Origin: Lysobacter sp. FW306-1B-D06B
GTDB lineage: Bacteria > Pseudomonadota > Gammaproteobacteria > Xanthomonadales > Xanthomonadaceae
NCBI RefSeq assembly: GCF_038446665.1
Contig: NZ_CP151802.1
Location: forward strand, 1,302,001-1,366,000
DNA: 64,000 nucleotides
Direction: 5' to 3'
The notes below the pieces were generated by a model, which had not been told where the DNA came from, searched no databases, and saw only the letters and a list, made by a program, of their open reading frames with translations. The first letter of the stretch is position 1. Each line of letters begins with the position of its first letter. Positions 15,732-23,472 of the stretch are shown here, piece after piece. The translations under genes and the position numbers were made by a program.

Positions 15732-16169
15732 ATGAAGCGCACCGTGATCGCACTGTCCTGGCTGGCCGTCGTCGTGGCGGGCCCCGCGTGGTCCGCCGGC
15801 TGTGAGAGTCGCGACATTCTGGTCGTGGAGATGACGCCCGCCAAACGGGGCGATGGCTACGCGCTCGCGGTCAATGGTGCGGCGGTGCCGGAAGGAAGCG
15901 CACTGGATGTCATCCGCAGGCAGTGCGCGCGCAATCTCGTTGCGCTGGTGCATCCCGACATCAGCTTCCGCCAGCTGTCGGACCTACCGTTCTTCTACGG
16001 GAAGATAGGAGTCCGGGTGAACGCGCAGAACTTCTTCGTCTTCGTGGCGTCGGCCGAGAGCATGCGCATGACCTATCTGCCGACGCAGGCCACCATCCAG
16101 TACACGAACGACCCGGACAAGCTCAGGCAGCTCATTGCCAGCCCGCCGGTGAAGGACAACTTCCTCTAG
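15732..16169 (+). CDS. Uncharacterised periplasmic protein
   Basis: A 145-residue protein. The ATG at 15732 starts a textbook signal peptide (MKRTVIALSWLAVVVAGPAW, cleavage near SAG). A longer frame from 15675 would bury the signal peptide but would overlap the preceding TGA in the ATGA style. The mature protein is mixed alpha/beta with two Cys (GCESRD and RRQCAR), probably one disulfide. There is no known domain. ExbD/TolR-like periplasmic folds have a similar beta-alpha outline, but that is speculation. Confidence 0.6.
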   Translation: MKRTVIALSWLAVVVAGPAWSAGCESRDILVVEMTPAKRGDGYALAVNGAAVPEGSALDVIRRQCARNLVALVHPDISFRQLSDLPFFYGKIGVRVNAQNFFVFVASAESMRMTYLPTQATIQYTNDPDKLRQLIASPPVKDNFL

Positions 16170-16256
16170 GACGCAGCCTGCGCACGGGGTGTGAGCGATG
16201 TGCACGCGGCGCCGTGGAATGAGCGAAAATCCGCGCAACGCAACCACGACGCGCCC

Positions 16257-16757
16257 ATGACCACCGCCGACACCCCGCCGCCGCAAATCTGGGTTGACGC
16301 CGACGCCTGCCCCGGCGTGATCAAGGACATCCTGTTCCGAGCGGCCGAGCGCGCGCAGGTGCAGGTCACGCTGGTGGCGAATCAATGGATCCGCGTGCCT
16401 GCCTCGCGCTACATCCGCTCGGTGCAGGTGCAGGGCGGTTACGACGTGGCCGACAGCGAGATCGTGGAGCGCATGCAGCGTGGCGACCTGGTGGTCACGC
16501 AGGACATTCCGCTGGCGGCGCGCGTGATCGAGAAGGGCGGCATGGCGGTGAATCCGCGCGGCGAGCGCTACAGCCCGGAGAACATGGCCGAGCGGTTGTC
16601 GATGCGCAACTTCATGGAAGAGCTGCGCGGCGCCGGCGTGCAGACCGGCGGGCCGGCGGCGTTCCATGCACGCGACCGGCAGGCGTTCGCCAATCAGCTC
16701 GATCGCTGGCTCGCGCAGCGGCCCCGGCGTCAGGCGCCGGCGGCGGGCGAAGAGTAG
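16257..16757 (+). CDS. YaiI/YqxD family protein (UPF0178)
   Basis: A 166-residue cytosolic protein. The start ATG at 16257 precedes the conserved N-terminus [20 protein letters not shown]. Other family hallmarks are [15 protein letters not shown] and [20 protein letters not shown] stretches, then [20 protein letters not shown]. The conserved Asp residues (VDADACP and TQDIPLA) resemble a PIN-like nuclease active site, but no biochemical activity is established for the family. Length is normal. Confidence 0.9.
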   Translation: MTTADTPPPQIWVDADACPGVIKDILFRAAERAQVQVTLVANQWIRVPASRYIRSVQVQGGYDVADSEIVERMQRGDLVVTQDIPLAARVIEKGGMAVNPRGERYSPENMAERLSMRNFMEELRGAGVQTGGPAAFHARDRQAFANQLDRWLAQRPRRQAPAAGEE

Positions 16758-16784
16758 GGCGCGGAGGCAGCGGGATCGTTGTTC

Positions 16785-16823
16785 CCCTCACCTCAACCCC
16801 TTTCCCGCAAGCGCGAGAGGGGC
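16785..16823. repeat. Diverged second copy of the CCCCTCTCCCGC hairpin repeat
   Basis: CCCTCACCTCAACCCCTTTC continuing CCGCAAGCGCGAGAGGGGCT, clearly related to 724-764 but with stem mismatches. It is followed at 16828 by a partial second right arm (GCAAGCGGAGAGGGGCT). Confidence 0.65.
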
Positions 16824-16934
16824 TAGTGCAAGCGGAGAGGGGCTTTGGCGTTGTGAAGATCGTGCATCGTCGTTGGCGTGCGCGAGGTGGCACAGTAGCG
16901 CCCCGATGCCCGCCCTGGAGCAATGGAGAACGCA

Positions 16935-17414
16935 ATGGTCGCCAAGAACACGATCTGCCTGTGGTACGACGGCACCGCGCTGGATGCGGCGACGTTCTAC
17001 GCGAAGACGTTCCCCGACAGCGCAGTGAACGCCGTCCATCGCGCACCGGGCGACTATCCCTCGGGCAAGCAGGGCGATGTGCTCACCGTGGAGTTCACGG
17101 TGATGGGCATTCCGTGCCTGGGCTTGAACGGCGGACCCACGTTCAAACACTCCGAGGCGTTCTCGTTCCAGGTGGCGACCGACGACCAGGCCGAAACCGA
17201 TCGCCTGTGGAACGCCATCGTCGGCAACGGCGGCGAGGAAAGCGCCTGCGGCTGGTGCCGCGACAAGTGGGGCCTGTCGTGGCAGATCACGCCACGCGCC
17301 CTGACCGACGCAATCACCGATCCGGACCCGGCCGCCGCCAAGCGCGCGTTCGAGGCGATGATGGAGATGGGCAAGATCGACATCGCGAAGATCGAGGCGG
17401 CGCGTCGCGGGTAG
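16935..17414 (+). CDS. VOC-superfamily PhnB-like protein
   Basis: A 159-residue protein of the PhnB/3-demethylubiquinone-methyltransferase-like group of the vicinal oxygen chelate superfamily. Two beta-alpha-beta-beta-beta modules are visible, with typical LWYDGTALDAATFYAKTFPD, VEFTVMGIPCLGLNGGPTFK, SEAFSFQV, and DKWGLSWQITP motifs. I chose the ATG at 16935 because GGAG lies 6 bp upstream; the ATG at 16923 is too close to its GGAG. Despite older names these proteins are not methyltransferases, and their reaction is unknown. Confidence 0.82.
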   Translation: MVAKNTICLWYDGTALDAATFYAKTFPDSAVNAVHRAPGDYPSGKQGDVLTVEFTVMGIPCLGLNGGPTFKHSEAFSFQVATDDQAETDRLWNAIVGNGGEESACGWCRDKWGLSWQITPRALTDAITDPDPAAAKRAFEAMMEMGKIDIAKIEAARRG

Positions 17415-17445
17415 GTCGTTCGATGCCGAGCTTCGGCGTCGCGAC

Positions 17446-18774
17446 TCAGGGCCGATCAACGGCGATCCGGATCACCAGCCCGGCGCGATCGTCCGCGGTC
17501 CAGATCGCGCCGTCCTTCGCCACGGCCAGTCCGACCGGTGATCCCTGCGGTCGACGTCCGGCGGCGAGATTCCAGCCCGGTGTCATGACCACGGCGTTCG
17601 CGGCGGGCGCGGCGCCGTAGGCGCGGGAGCTGGCGCCATACAGGGGATAGCGCGCGTTGCGGTCTGGAGCGGGAACGCCGCGGGCATCGGTGGCGTAGGA
17701 GACGATGCGGCCGCCGACACTGCGGTAACCATGCCAGGTCATCAACAGGCGGCCACGCAGCGCGGGGAACATGGCGCCGTCGTACCAGAGCATGTCCAGC
17801 GGCGCGCTGTGCGGCGGCAACAGCAGTGCGGGCGGTGTGTGCGCGTTCGACGTGCAATCCATCGCGCGGGCGGCCTTCCAGCCCGGCGTGGGCGCGGCGA
17901 CATCGGCGCAGTAAGGCCAGCCGTAGTGGCGTCCGCCGGTGATGACGTTGATCTCGTCGAAGGGGAACCAGCGCGTGGTGAAGTCGTAGCTGTTCTCGCC
18001 CTGCAGCACCGTGCCGGAAGCATGCACCGCCAGCGCGACCGAGTTGCGCAGGCCGCGCGCGTGCACGGTGTAGTCGCGGCTCCATTGTCCGGGCGACTGC
18101 AATGCGTAGCGGCGGATCGACGCGGCGTGTTCGTCGCCATCGGTTTCCGGGCAGGTGCGGCCGGGCGGTGTGCCGTCGGCGCGCAGGCACTGGTCGGACG
18201 GTGCGCCGACGTTCACCAGCAGTGCGCCGTCGGGTGCGAAGACGAATTTCGACAGCGGATGGCGGTTGTCGTGCAGGCGGTTGTCGGGCAGGCCGGTCAC
18301 GACGGGCTCGATGCTTGCGCGGGCGTCGACGGCGTCGGGATCGAAGCGGAAGATGCGGCTCATCTCGCCGACGTAGACCTTGCCGTCCGGCCCCCTCGCG
18401 ATCGCGTGCGGCATGTGCAGGCCATCGAGCACACGCGTCAGCGCCGGCACGCCGCCGGGTGCGGTGCGGAGCCTGAAGATCGCGCCGTTCGCACCGTCCC
18501 AGCTTCCCAGGTCGGTGACGAGCCACGAGCCGTCGTCCAGTTGCAGCAGCGAACGCGGCAGGCGCATCGGCCGCGTGCGGTCGGCGGCGGTGGGGCCGAT
18601 GACGAGGCCGGCGCAGAAGCCCTTCGCCATGCCGATGTCGAGCCGGGGATACCCGTCGCAGGTGCCGGTGGGTGCGGCGTATGCGACGCGCGGCGCGGCG
18701 ACGCCGGGCGTCCCTGCCGCGCAGAGCACGAGTGCGGCGAAGGTCGCGAATACGGGGCGAAAGCGTGGCGTCAT
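17446..18774 (-). CDS. Exported sorbosone/glucose dehydrogenase-like beta-propeller protein
   Basis: A 442-residue protein with a signal peptide (MTPRFRPVFATFAALVLCAA, cleavage near GVAA) and a six-bladed propeller of the PQQ-dependent glucose/sorbosone dehydrogenase family. Propeller markers are LDDGSWLVTDLGSW, MPHAIARGPDGKVYVGE, HPLSKFVFAPDGALLVNVGA, ARGLRNSVALAVH, GGRHYGWPYC, SAPLDMLWYDGAMFP and GSPVGLAVAKDGAIWTADDR. Known relatives oxidise sugars or bind ligands in the periplasm with PQQ. Several Cys may form disulfides. The gene stands alone, divergent from the M1 peptidase. Confidence 0.82.
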   Translation of the reverse strand: MTPRFRPVFATFAALVLCAAGTPGVAAPRVAYAAPTGTCDGYPRLDIGMAKGFCAGLVIGPTAADRTRPMRLPRSLLQLDDGSWLVTDLGSWDGANGAIFRLRTAPGGVPALTRVLDGLHMPHAIARGPDGKVYVGEMSRIFRFDPDAVDARASIEPVVTGLPDNRLHDNRHPLSKFVFAPDGALLVNVGAPSDQCLRADGTPPGRTCPETDGDEHAASIRRYALQSPGQWSRDYTVHARGLRNSVALAVHASGTVLQGENSYDFTTRWFPFDEINVITGGRHYGWPYCADVAAPTPGWKAARAMDCTSNAHTPPALLLPPHSAPLDMLWYDGAMFPALRGRLLMTWHGYRSVGGRIVSYATDARGVPAPDRNARYPLYGASSRAYGAAPAANAVVMTPGWNLAAGRRPQGSPVGLAVAKDGAIWTADDRAGLVIRIAVDRP

Positions 18775-18981
18775 CCGTGCAGGCTCGTTTGCGGTGGCGT
18801 GCAGGATCGCATGCGAGTCGCGGTTGTTGGACGGGACAAGGGCGCAGCGGCATCTTCGATGCCCGTTGACGACCATCCGGGTGCGAGCTGCGACTTTGAC
18901 TGCATGCGTAAGCATCGCCTGCCATCCAAGCGTGATGCCGCCCTGTGTAAGCTGCAGGCCGATCTTCTGTGCAGGGGCTTC

Positions 18982-20423
18982 ATGGACTTCGGTATCGCGC
19001 TGACCCTGGGTGCGACAGCGCTTGGGCTGGTGGCACGCTTCACCCTTCCCGGGTTGCAAGTCGGCGTCATCGCGCGTGCCACGTCGCTGTTTCTTGCAAC
19101 GTGGCTGCTCGTCGTCCTGCCCGCGTATGCCGGCTCACAGCCTCCATCGGCTGAGGTCGCAGCGATTGACGTTCGGAGCTATTCGGCGCGAATTGAGCCG
19201 GACCTCGCCCGCGGCAGTCTGCATGGCCAAGTACGCATTGACCTGCGCGTGCTGACCGCGGCGCCGGAGCTGGAATTCGACGCCGGTGAGCTGGTGATCG
19301 ATGCAGTGCGCGAGGACGGCGTGGCATTGCCCTTCGCAATGGAAGGCGGCCGGTTGCGCATCACTCTGCCGCGTGCCGCGCGTCCCGGTGAGCGGCATGC
19401 ACTGGACATCGGCTACCACGGTACGCCGCGCTTCGGACTTCAGTTCCAGCCGCAGCGTGGTGAGCTGTACACGATCTTCTCAACCGACCAGTGGCTGGTG
19501 TGCATCAACGCGCCGCGTGAGCGAGCGACGCTCGATCTGTCGGTGGTGTTGCCGGCTGACGTGACGGCTGTCGGCAACGGCCGCGCGCTTCCGGTGCGTC
19601 GCCTGGCCGATGGGCGGAGCCTGCATCGCTGGCGCCAGAGCGTCCCGGTGCCCAGCTATGTGTACGGCTTCGCTGCCGGCCGTACACGCAGGTGCATGGG
19701 CGCGCCGGACCCGTGCAACTGCGCTATCTGTCCATGGACCTGGACGCGCAGCAGTTGCGACAGGTGTTCGCCGACACGGGTGACATGCTGCGCTTCTTCG
19801 GTGAGCGCGCAGGGCGTCCGTATCGTGGCGACTATACCCAGGCGCTGGTTGCAAGGACGGTCGGTCAGGAACTGGCGGGCTTCTCCCTGATGTCCGAGTC
19901 CTACGGTCTCCAAGTGCTGGAGCGGCCCGCCGCGCAGGGGTTGATCGCCCACGAAGCCGCGCACCAGTGGTGGGGCAACATGGTCACTTGCGAAGACTGG
20001 ACGCACTTCTGGCTCAACGAGGGCTTCGCCAGTTTCATGGCAGCGGCGTATCTGCAGCATCGATTTGGCGACGAGGAGTACCGCAAGCAGGTCGATGGCT
20101 GGATGCAGCGCCTGGAACGGTTGCGTGCGGCGGGCACTGATCGTGCGCTGGTGTTCGACAACTGGGACAAGCCCACGGCGGACGATCGCGCGGTGGTGTA
20201 CCAGAAGGGCGCTTACGTGCTTCACCTGCTACGCGAAGAGCTGGGCGAGGACGTGTTCTGGCGCGGCATCGGCGAGTACACGCGCGCGTACTACGGCCGA
20301 TCGGTGAACACCGCGGAATTCCAGCAGGCGATGCAGCGCGTCAGCGACAAGGATCTGTCGGCGTTCTTCGATCGTTGGGTGTACGGCCACGGTGATACGC
20401 GGCCGCCTCTCGATGAGCCATGA
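18982..20423 (+). pseudogene. M1-family aminopeptidase, interrupted by a frameshift
   Basis: Frame 1 from the ATG at 18982 gives an N-terminal hydrophobic segment (LFLATWLLVVLPAYAGS) and the beta-rich M1 N-terminal domain (LRITLPRAARPGERHALDIG, then YGFAAGR). At about 19683 one base appears to be missing, and the protein continues in another frame with YTQVHGRAGPVQLRYLSMDL. That part holds the catalytic domain: GLIAHEAAHQWWGNMVTCED and LNEGFASFMA, the HExxH-x18-E zinc site of gluzincin aminopeptidases, and the later DDRAVVYQKGAYVLHLLREE. Combined length of about 480 residues fits short M1 enzymes. As written the gene cannot make an active enzyme unless the ribosome shifts frame. Confidence 0.72.
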
Positions 20424-20442
20424 TGGCGCTCGCGCAGCGCCA
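20424..20442. terminator. Bidirectional hairpin between convergent genes
   Basis: TGGCGCT, a CGCGC loop and AGCGCCA form a 7-bp stem immediately after the M1 gene and 33 bp before the stop of the leftward aquaporin gene. Confidence 0.45.
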
Positions 20443-20474
20443 CCGCTCTGCGGATCGGAACGCAACGCGTTGCT

Positions 20475-21149
20475 TCACGCCTGCGTCGCGAGTCCTTCTC
20501 TGGGCACAAGCAGCCTGGCGACCGGCAGCGCAAGCAGTGTGCCGATGCCCTGCGCGAGGATGAAGCCGGCGACGTCCTCCGGCCGTATCCCGGCGAACGT
20601 CTGCGTGAAGGCGCGCGCGACGGTGACGGCCGGGTTGGCGAACGAGGTGCTGGCCGTGAACCAGTACGCTGCGAAGATGTAGCTGGCCACGAGCGCGGGC
20701 ATCGATGCATGACGTTGCCGCGCGCCGAGCAGCACGGTGATCAGCAATCCGAATGTCGCCACGACTTCGCTGGTCCATTGCGGAAGGCCGGTGCGCGCGT
20801 GCGTGCCGGGTTGGAGCAGTTCGAGGCCGAACATCGCGTGCGCCATGAGCACGCCCGCCACGGCGGCCGGAAACTGCACCGCGATGTAGGCGACTGCATC
20901 GCGCGTGGACAACTCGCCACGAAGGCGCATGGTCAGCGTGACCATCGGATTGAAGTGCGCGCCGGAGATAGGACCGAGCAGCGTGATCAGTACATAGAGC
21001 GCGCCCGCGGTGGCCGCGGCGTTGGCGAGCAGGGCGACGCCGTCGTTTCCGCGCGAAAGCGACGCGGCCATGATGCCCGAGCCGACGACTGCGACGAGCA
21101 GCAACGAGGTGCCGAGGAATTCCGCCAGAAGTCTGCGGGCGATGGGCAT
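20475..21149 (-). CDS. MIP-family channel of the arsenic operon
   Basis: A 224-residue aquaglyceroporin-type channel with six membrane helices and two half-helices. The selectivity motifs are HFNPMVT (first NPA box, here NPM) and FANPAVT (second NPA box). Channels in ars operons (AqpS type) conduct arsenite out of the cell after arsenate reduction, in place of an ArsB/Acr3 pump. None of the other five genes in this operon is an arsenite pump, which supports that role. The start at 21149 coincides with the last base of the upstream arsC stop region, so the operon is tightly packed. Confidence 0.87.
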   Translation of the reverse strand: MPIARRLLAEFLGTSLLLVAVVGSGIMAASLSRGNDGVALLANAAATAGALYVLITLLGPISGAHFNPMVTLTMRLRGELSTRDAVAYIAVQFPAAVAGVLMAHAMFGLELLQPGTHARTGLPQWTSEVVATFGLLITVLLGARQRHASMPALVASYIFAAYWFTASTSFANPAVTVARAFTQTFAGIRPEDVAGFILAQGIGTLLALPVARLLVPREGLATQA

Positions 21150-21532
21150 CAAAGCTGCGCCAGCAAGGCTTTCACGCGCGCGGAGATCTCGTCGCGCACG
21201 GCACGGTAGGCGTCGTCGTCCATGTGCTTGGGGTCGGGCAGGGCCCAATCCTCGCGGCGAACGGCGGGAACCCAGGGGCAGTTGTCGCCGCAGCCCATGG
21301 TGATGACGGCGTCGAACTCCCCTTCGATGCGATCGAGTGATTTGGAATCGTGCTTGCTCAGGTCGTAACCGAGCTCGGACATGAAACGGATGGCCTTGGG
21401 ATTGATCACGCCGGACGGGCGCGATCCCGCGCTGAGCGCTTCGACGGTGCTGCCACCGTGGATGCGCGCGAAGGCTTCCGCCATCTGACTGCGGTTGGCA
21501 TTTTCGACACAGACGAACAGGACGCGCTTCAT
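21149..21532 (-). CDS. arsC: Arsenate reductase, low-molecular-weight phosphatase type (second copy)
   Basis: A 127-residue protein with the P-loop CVENANRSQMAEAF near the N-terminus. The catalytic Cys sits in the C-x5-R loop of the LMW protein tyrosine phosphatase fold. The conserved Asp loop is WALPDPKHMDDDAYRAV. Further Cys in TMGCGDNCPW provide the redox relay seen in thioredoxin-coupled ArsC. It reduces arsenate to arsenite in the cytoplasm. Its start overlaps the stop of the upstream arsC by 4 bp (ATGA). It is clearly different in sequence from the other arsC. Confidence 0.87.
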   Translation of the reverse strand: MKRVLFVCVENANRSQMAEAFARIHGGSTVEALSAGSRPSGVINPKAIRFMSELGYDLSKHDSKSLDRIEGEFDAVITMGCGDNCPWVPAVRREDWALPDPKHMDDDAYRAVRDEISARVKALLAQL

Positions 21533-22032
21533 GCTTGGGACGTCTCGGTGGGTTGGGTGGTTTCGGCAATCTGGTTCAGCCGCTGCTCTCGGGCGAGGCG
21601 ATCCAGCTTCTCCATGGGCAAGGCGAGCAGAAGTTCGACACGACGACGCAGGATCCACCAGGCGGCCTTGAAGGAGTACGGGTCGCCATCCACCGGGTCG
21701 GGCACACCCCAGTGCGCCACCGCCGGGTGTCCGGGCCAGATCGGGCAGGTTTCGCCGGCCGCGTTGTCGCACACGGTGATGACCAGGTCCATGCGCGGCG
21801 CGTCGGGCCCTGTGAACTCATCCCAGCTCTTGCTGCGCAGAGAATCCGTCGGATACCCGACGCTCTGGATCAACTCCAGCGCGTGCGGCTTCACGAATCC
21901 GGACGGATGGCTGCCCGCGCTGTAGGCGCGGAAGCGTCCGTCGCTCATCATGTTGAGCAGGGCTTCGGCCATCTGGCTGCGCGCGGAATTGCCGGTGCAC
22001 AGGAACAACGCGTTGTAGGCGGGCTTGTTCAT
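21529..22032 (-). CDS. arsC: Arsenate reductase, low-molecular-weight phosphatase type (first copy)
   Basis: A 167-residue protein with the P-loop LCTGNSARSQMAEALLN, the Cys pair region VCDNAAGETCPIWPGH, and the Asp loop HWGVPDPVDGD. Longer than the other copy because of a C-terminal helical extension (ILRRRVELLLALPMEKLDRL). The two reductases differ in loop sequence and may use different electron donors (thioredoxin versus glutaredoxin/glutathione or mycothiol); that is inference. It overlaps both neighbours by 4 bp, so translation of the whole operon is coupled. Confidence 0.87.
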   Translation of the reverse strand: MNKPAYNALFLCTGNSARSQMAEALLNMMSDGRFRAYSAGSHPSGFVKPHALELIQSVGYPTDSLRSKSWDEFTGPDAPRMDLVITVCDNAAGETCPIWPGHPAVAHWGVPDPVDGDPYSFKAAWWILRRRVELLLALPMEKLDRLAREQRLNQIAETTQPTETSQA

Positions 22033-22469
22033 GGGGTCGGTTCCAGAGCCTTGATCATGCAGGTCGCGGAGGCAGGACACAGCGAGCGGAATTCGGCGCT
22101 GCGCTGTACCTCGGCGGGGGCGGCTGCGCGATCGATCACGGCGTAGCCGCGATGGGCGAAGAACGCAGCGGCCGTCTGCGTCAGCAGCACCAGCTGACTC
22201 ACGCGGTTCGTGCGCGCAAACGATTCCAGGGCATCCACGAGTCGGCCGCCGGTGCCGTCGCCTCGCGCCTCCGGGCGCACGACGAGCGAACGCAACAAGC
22301 CGACGGGCCCGAAGACTTCCAGCCCGATCGCGCCGATGGTCGCGTCGTCATCCACGGCGACCATGAAATGCACGTTCGACTGATCGAGGTCTTCGACGGG
22401 AAGCGCTGCCTCGACGAGGAGCGCGCGCACGCGCGGCTCCTCGTCATGCGCCAGGGGGCGGACGATCAT
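22029..22469 (-). CDS. arsN2: ArsN2-type N-acetyltransferase
   Basis: A 146-residue GNAT-family acetyltransferase. The acetyl-CoA-binding segment is LLRSLVVRPEARGDGTGGRL, followed by LVLLTQTAAAFFAHRGYAVI and the typical end RSLCPASATCMIKAL. This pattern is characteristic of the 'arsenic resistance N-acetyltransferase ArsN2' family. ArsN proteins detoxify the glutamate-analogue arsenical arsinothricin or related compounds; the exact substrate of ArsN2 is less certain. Its position in an ars operon supports the assignment. Confidence 0.83.
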   Translation of the reverse strand: MIVRPLAHDEEPRVRALLVEAALPVEDLDQSNVHFMVAVDDDATIGAIGLEVFGPVGLLRSLVVRPEARGDGTGGRLVDALESFARTNRVSQLVLLTQTAAAFFAHRGYAVIDRAAAPAEVQRSAEFRSLCPASATCMIKALEPTP

Positions 22470-22476
22470 GCGCGCC

Positions 22477-22959
22477 TCAGCAGCAGCCGGCTGCGGGTGC
22501 GCAGCAGGCCGCGGCGGGCGTCTGGTGTGCAGCGGGCATGGCCGGGCTGCACGCGGCGCCGTCGGTGGCGCAGGCGCTGTCGGCGGCGTAGTAGGTGACG
22601 GCATCGCCGAAGGTATGGAACGTTTCCCAGCGCGTGCCTTGCGGGTCTTCGGTCCACATCTTGTCGGAGCGCGCGTAACAGCACGTGGCATCGGGTTCGG
22701 GCATTACCGCGCTGCCGGCCGCGTCCAGGCGCGTTCCGAGCGCGGCGAGTTCGTCGGCGCTGTCGACCTGGATGCCGAGGTGGTCGATACCCGTCGCGCG
22801 GCCCGTGGTGGAAATGGCGAAGTTGATGCGCGGATCCTCGAGCATCCACTTCGCGTAGTCGGCCTTCACCACGACCGGGGCGTGGGCGAAGAGCTGCGAG
22901 TAGAAGCGGATGCTGTCGTCAAGGTTCGATACGTTGAGATGTACATGAAAGCGGTTCAC
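22477..22959 (-). CDS. arsI: ArsI/CadI-type dioxygenase (C-As lyase)
   Basis: A 160-residue VOC-fold non-heme iron enzyme that cleaves the carbon-arsenic bond of trivalent methyl- or aromatic arsenicals. I chose a GTG start at 22959: AAAGGAG lies 7 bp upstream, it overlaps the arsR stop in GTGA fashion, and it gives the family N-terminus xNRFHVHLNV. The expected iron ligands are His5, His60 and Glu112, and the vicinal arsenic-binding Cys93-Cys94 lie in ATCCYARSDKMW. The last 35 residues form an unusual Cys/Ala-rich tail with seven more Cys, including CC and GCC ends, possibly an extra metal(loid)-binding arm. Confidence 0.87.
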   Translation of the reverse strand: MNRFHVHLNVSNLDDSIRFYSQLFAHAPVVVKADYAKWMLEDPRINFAISTTGRATGIDHLGIQVDSADELAALGTRLDAAGSAVMPEPDATCCYARSDKMWTEDPQGTRWETFHTFGDAVTYYAADSACATDGAACSPAMPAAHQTPAAACCAPAAGCC

Positions 22960-23297
22960 TTCGATGCTCCTTTGCTTTGCGGCTTGCACACGGCGGCGGG
23001 CTCGCAGACGGCATTGCCGCTGCAGCAGTTTTCGGTGAGGTAGGCGATCAGCTCGTTCATCTGCAGGTAGTTGGCCCGCACGCGGATGACGCGGCCTTCG
23101 CGCTGGTCGTGGACCAGTGCCGCGTTGCGTAGGATGTTGAGCTGCGCGGTGAGCGTGGCGGCGGGCAGGCCCAGGCGATCGCGCAGGTCGCCGACCGGCA
23201 GGCCGTCCGGTCCGGCCTGGACCAGCTCGCGGAACGCGGCAAGGCGGGCGTCGTGACTCAGGGCGCCGAGGGCTTTGAGGGCGGTGTCGGTCTTCAT
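22956..23297 (-). CDS. arsR: ArsR-family arsenic-responsive repressor
   Basis: A 113-residue winged-helix repressor that heads the ars operon. The recognition helix is in LPAATLTAQLNILRNAALV. The inducer site is not the classical CxC in the DNA-binding helix. Instead Cys91-Cys92 and Cys98 (NCCSGNAVC) sit near the C-terminus, with the same spacing as the C-terminal As(III) site described for the Acidithiobacillus ferrooxidans ArsR. A further Cys is at 104. The gene starts inside its own operator. Confidence 0.9.
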   Translation of the reverse strand: MKTDTALKALGALSHDARLAAFRELVQAGPDGLPVGDLRDRLGLPAATLTAQLNILRNAALVHDQREGRVIRVRANYLQMNELIAYLTENCCSGNAVCEPAAVCKPQSKGASK

Positions 23298-23319
23298 AAT
23301 TCCATGATTATGGAATTAT
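23296..23319. promoter_or_regulatory. ArsR operator overlapping the arsR start codon
   Basis: Perfect inverted repeat: ATAATTCCAT, spacer GATT, ATGGAATTAT. This matches the ATAATTCC-type sites bound by ArsR/SmtB repressors. It covers the first base pairs of arsR and the predicted -10 region. Confidence 0.72.
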
Positions 23320-23333
23320 CGAATTGTGTCAAC
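23305..23333 (-). promoter_or_regulatory. Predicted ars operon promoter
   Basis: On the reverse strand a perfect -35 TTGACA (23333-23328) is followed after 17 bp by TAATCA (23310-23305). The start of transcription would fall at or within a base or two of the arsR ATG, so the mRNA may be leaderless. Confidence 0.5.
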
Positions 23334-23439
23334 ACCGAAGCGGGGCGGGGTCTGCGCCCGCAGGCTTCAAGGCAGAAGGGCTCGCGCCATGCGCGCCGGA
23401 GGGCGACGCGCTTTCGCGCGCATGGATCACATCGTGCGT

Positions 23440-23464
23440 GAGCCCGCGCCGTCGGCGCGGGCTC
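23440..23464 (-). terminator. Hairpin downstream of the MFS gene
   Basis: GAGCCCGCGCC and GGCGCGGGCTC make an 11-bp perfect stem with a 3-nt loop, 9 bp past the stop of the leftward MFS gene. Confidence 0.6.
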
Positions 23465-23472
23465 GCAATGCG

